Source of the DNA: Kiritimatiellia bacterium
GTDB taxonomy: Bacteria > Verrucomicrobiota > Kiritimatiellia > SLAD01
Direction of reading: 5' to 3'
Length of the DNA: 5,431 nt
NCBI GenBank assembly: GCA_007127595.1
Contig: SKZA01000296.1
Coordinates: 1 to 5,431, forward strand
The notes beneath the pieces are model-generated. The model did not search any database. It saw only the letters and a program-made list of their open reading frames with translations, and had not been told where the DNA came from. Of the stretch, positions 4,265 to 5,431 are shown piece by piece (within the stretch, counting starts at the first letter, position 1; every line of letters starts with the position of its first letter). The translations under genes and the position numbers were made by a program.

Positions 4265-5431
4265 ATGAGACTGCCCGACTTGAACATACAACGATCCAGC
4301 GTGGTCCTGTGGATCATGATTATCGGCATGATCGTCTTCGTCGCCTTCTCCATCACGCTGAGGCGCGACACACCCGAAGTGGAAACCCCGCCGGAAAGGG
4401 CTCTGCCTGTTCACGTCATGACCGTTGAAGCCCGCCCCGTATCCGACCTCATTCGCCTGCCGGGCCGCATCACCCCCGACATGCGGTCCCTCTTGGCCGT
4501 CGATAAAGGCGGGCGCGTCACCGAAATTTTCGTCGATCGCGGTGACCGAGTGGAAGCGGGCCAACTCCTGCTGCGCATCGATGACCGCACCTGGCGGGCC
4601 GCGAAGGAAAGCGCGGAGATTGAACTGCGCGAAGCGGAAAGGGATTATCGGCGCTGGAACGAACTCGCAAAGACCGGCGCGGTTTCCACAAGCGAATACG
4701 ACGCGGTGCGCACACGGTACGACCGCGCGCGCGTACAATTGGATGATGCGCGCGTGCATGTCGAGCAATGCGAAGTCCGCAGTCCGGCGAACGGCACAAT
4801 CAATGAACGCTTGGTTGAAGTCGGCGAATTCGCGCCCGAAGGCGCCGCCGTGTTTGAACTCGTGGTCAGCGATCCGGTCCGGTTACGCCTGGACGTACCC
4901 GAGCGCGACATCGCCGCCGTGACACCTGGCGCCGAACTACCCTTCCGCGTGTCCGTGCTGGATCGCGCGGAATTCGTTGGCACCATCACACACATTGCCG
5001 AAGCCGCAGCGCCGCAGAACAACAGTTACCGGATAGAAGCCACCGCGCCCAATCCGGACCGCGTATTGCGACCGGGCATGATTGCGACCGCGGAACTCTT
5101 GCGGGAGCGGCGCGAGGAGGCGGTGGTTGTTCCCCTCGCCGCCGTTATACCGCGTCAGGGCGAACATTTTGTGTTTGTCGCACGCGACGATCGCGCCGTG
5201 CGGCGACTGGTCAAGATCGACCGCATCCTCGGTGACGAGGTCATTCTCTCCGAAGGCCTCGCGCCGGGCGAGGAACTCATCTACGAAGGCCACCGCGAAC
5301 TGATCGACGGCTCACTCATCGAGCGCGTGCCGGACGAGAATCACAAGGTACCTGGAGGGTCGGGCTCTGTCCCGACCGGGGGACAGCCAATAATGGATCA
5401 GGCCGCCCCCCCCCCCCCCCCCCCCCCCCCC
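4265..5431 (+). CDS. RND-type periplasmic adaptor (HlyD/MFP family), 3' end uncertain
   Basis: A membrane-fusion protein linking an inner-membrane RND pump to the TolC channel. An N-terminal anchor (about 13-32, VVLWIMIIGMIVFVAFSITL) is followed by: a biotinyl-lipoyl half-motif (about 78-107, GGRVTEIFVDRGDRVEAGQL); a short helical hairpin (108-170) with LAKTGAVSTSEYDAVRTRY; the second lipoyl half (171-203, VRSPANGTINERLVEVGEFA); a beta-barrel (about 204-280, ending RPGMIATAEL); and a membrane-proximal domain to about 355 (VVVPLAAVIPRQGEHFVFV). The order matches AcrA/MexA-like adaptors. ATG 4265 has GGGAG (4253-4257) at ideal spacing, one base after the tolC stop, so the two are one operon. 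A usual family C-terminus is reached near residue 360. The frame then stays open through a stem-loop repeat (5353-5386) into a 26-C run, with no stop seen. The last 20 or more residues are therefore unreliable. Confidence 0.92.
   Translation, partial: MRLPDLNIQRSSVVLWIMIIGMIVFVAFSITLRRDTPEVETPPERALPVHVMTVEARPVSDLIRLPGRITPDMRSLLAVDKGGRVTEIFVDRGDRVEAGQLLLRIDDRTWRAAKESAEIELREAERDYRRWNELAKTGAVSTSEYDAVRTRYDRARVQLDDARVHVEQCEVRSPANGTINERLVEVGEFAPEGAAVFELVVSDPVRLRLDVPERDIAAVTPGAELPFRVSVLDRAEFVGTITHIAEAAAPQNNSYRIEATAPNPDRVLRPGMIATAELLRERREEAVVVPLAAVIPRQGEHFVFVARDDRAVRRLVKIDRILGDEVILSEGLAPGEELIYEGHRELIDGSLIERVPDENHKVPGGSGSVPTGGQPIMDQAAPPPPPPPP
5353..5386. repeat. GC-rich stem-loop repeat (copy 2) inside the adaptor reading frame
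   Basis: This shares GGAGGGTC, GCTCT and GTCCCG in order with the left part of the repeat at 2088, differing mainly at the stem tip and by one missing T. GGTCGGG (5358-5364) pairs perfectly with CCCGACC (5371-5377). A competing perfect stem joins CTGTCCC (5367-5373) to GGGACAG (5380-5386), so only one of the two can form at a time. Read in the adaptor frame it gives a low-complexity PGGSGSVPTGGQ segment. Its presence suggests a dispersed repeat that landed at or near the end of the adaptor gene. Confidence 0.6.
5406..5431. other. 26-base poly-C run at the right edge
   Basis: The window ends in an uninterrupted run of 26 C. Such a run at a sequence end is most simply an assembly or read-quality artefact. 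It should not be translated as a proline tail. A genuine C tract, for example a phase-variable one, cannot be excluded from this sequence alone. Confidence 0.85.

Noticed and set aside
4226..4768. 180-codon minus-strand frame opposite the adaptor gene
   Set aside because: It is antisense to clear HlyD-family coding sequence and has no domain of its own.
5393..5405. ATG at 5393 as the start of the next gene
   Set aside because: It is in the same frame as the adaptor with no intervening stop, and only a few codons precede the poly-C run, so nothing supports a separate start.

Overview
The window reads as a contig end from a moderately GC-rich Gram-negative bacterium: it carries an outer-membrane TolC-type channel and a periplasmic adaptor, so the cell has two membranes. 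The ECF sigma/small zinc-binding anti-sigma pair, a candidate sigma-54 promoter and GC-rich interspersed stem-loop repeats would suit the Planctomycetes-Verrucomicrobia-Kiritimatiellota side of the tree. That is an inference from style, not a phylogenetic result. No RNA gene, CRISPR array, transposase or phage gene was seen.

Layout. Positions 1-259 hold no gene I can name; a minus-strand frame open to the left edge is possible. An ECF sigma factor (1103 to 507, minus) is followed with a 14-base overlap by an 86-residue anti-sigma protein (520 to 260, minus) whose Cys/His spacing equals that of the redox-sensing zinc anti-sigma factor RsrA. A 329-base non-coding gap (1104-1432) separates this pair from a divergent gene. 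The gap holds a near-consensus sigma-54 -24/-12 element (1361-1376) and several inverted repeats. The divergent gene (1433-2062, plus) encodes an OmpR/PhoB-type winged-helix protein whose receiver domain is cut down and has lost the phospho-acceptor aspartate.

A structured GC-rich repeat (2088-2171) lies between this gene and a convergent TetR-family repressor gene (2842 to 2210, minus). The repressor is divergent from an efflux operon: a TolC-family outer membrane factor (2938-4263) and an RND/HlyD-type periplasmic adaptor (4265 to the right edge). The 95-base divergent region has a near-perfect sigma-70 promoter for tetR and a 17-bp palindrome that overlaps its -10 box and exactly fills the spacer of a weaker promoter facing tolC. 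This is the arrangement expected for a repressor controlling itself and the pump. The inner-membrane pump gene would be expected just beyond the right edge.

The adaptor frame continues without a stop through a second copy of the repeat family (from 5353) into a run of 26 C residues ending the window. The C run is probably an assembly artefact, so the adaptor's true C-terminus is unknown.
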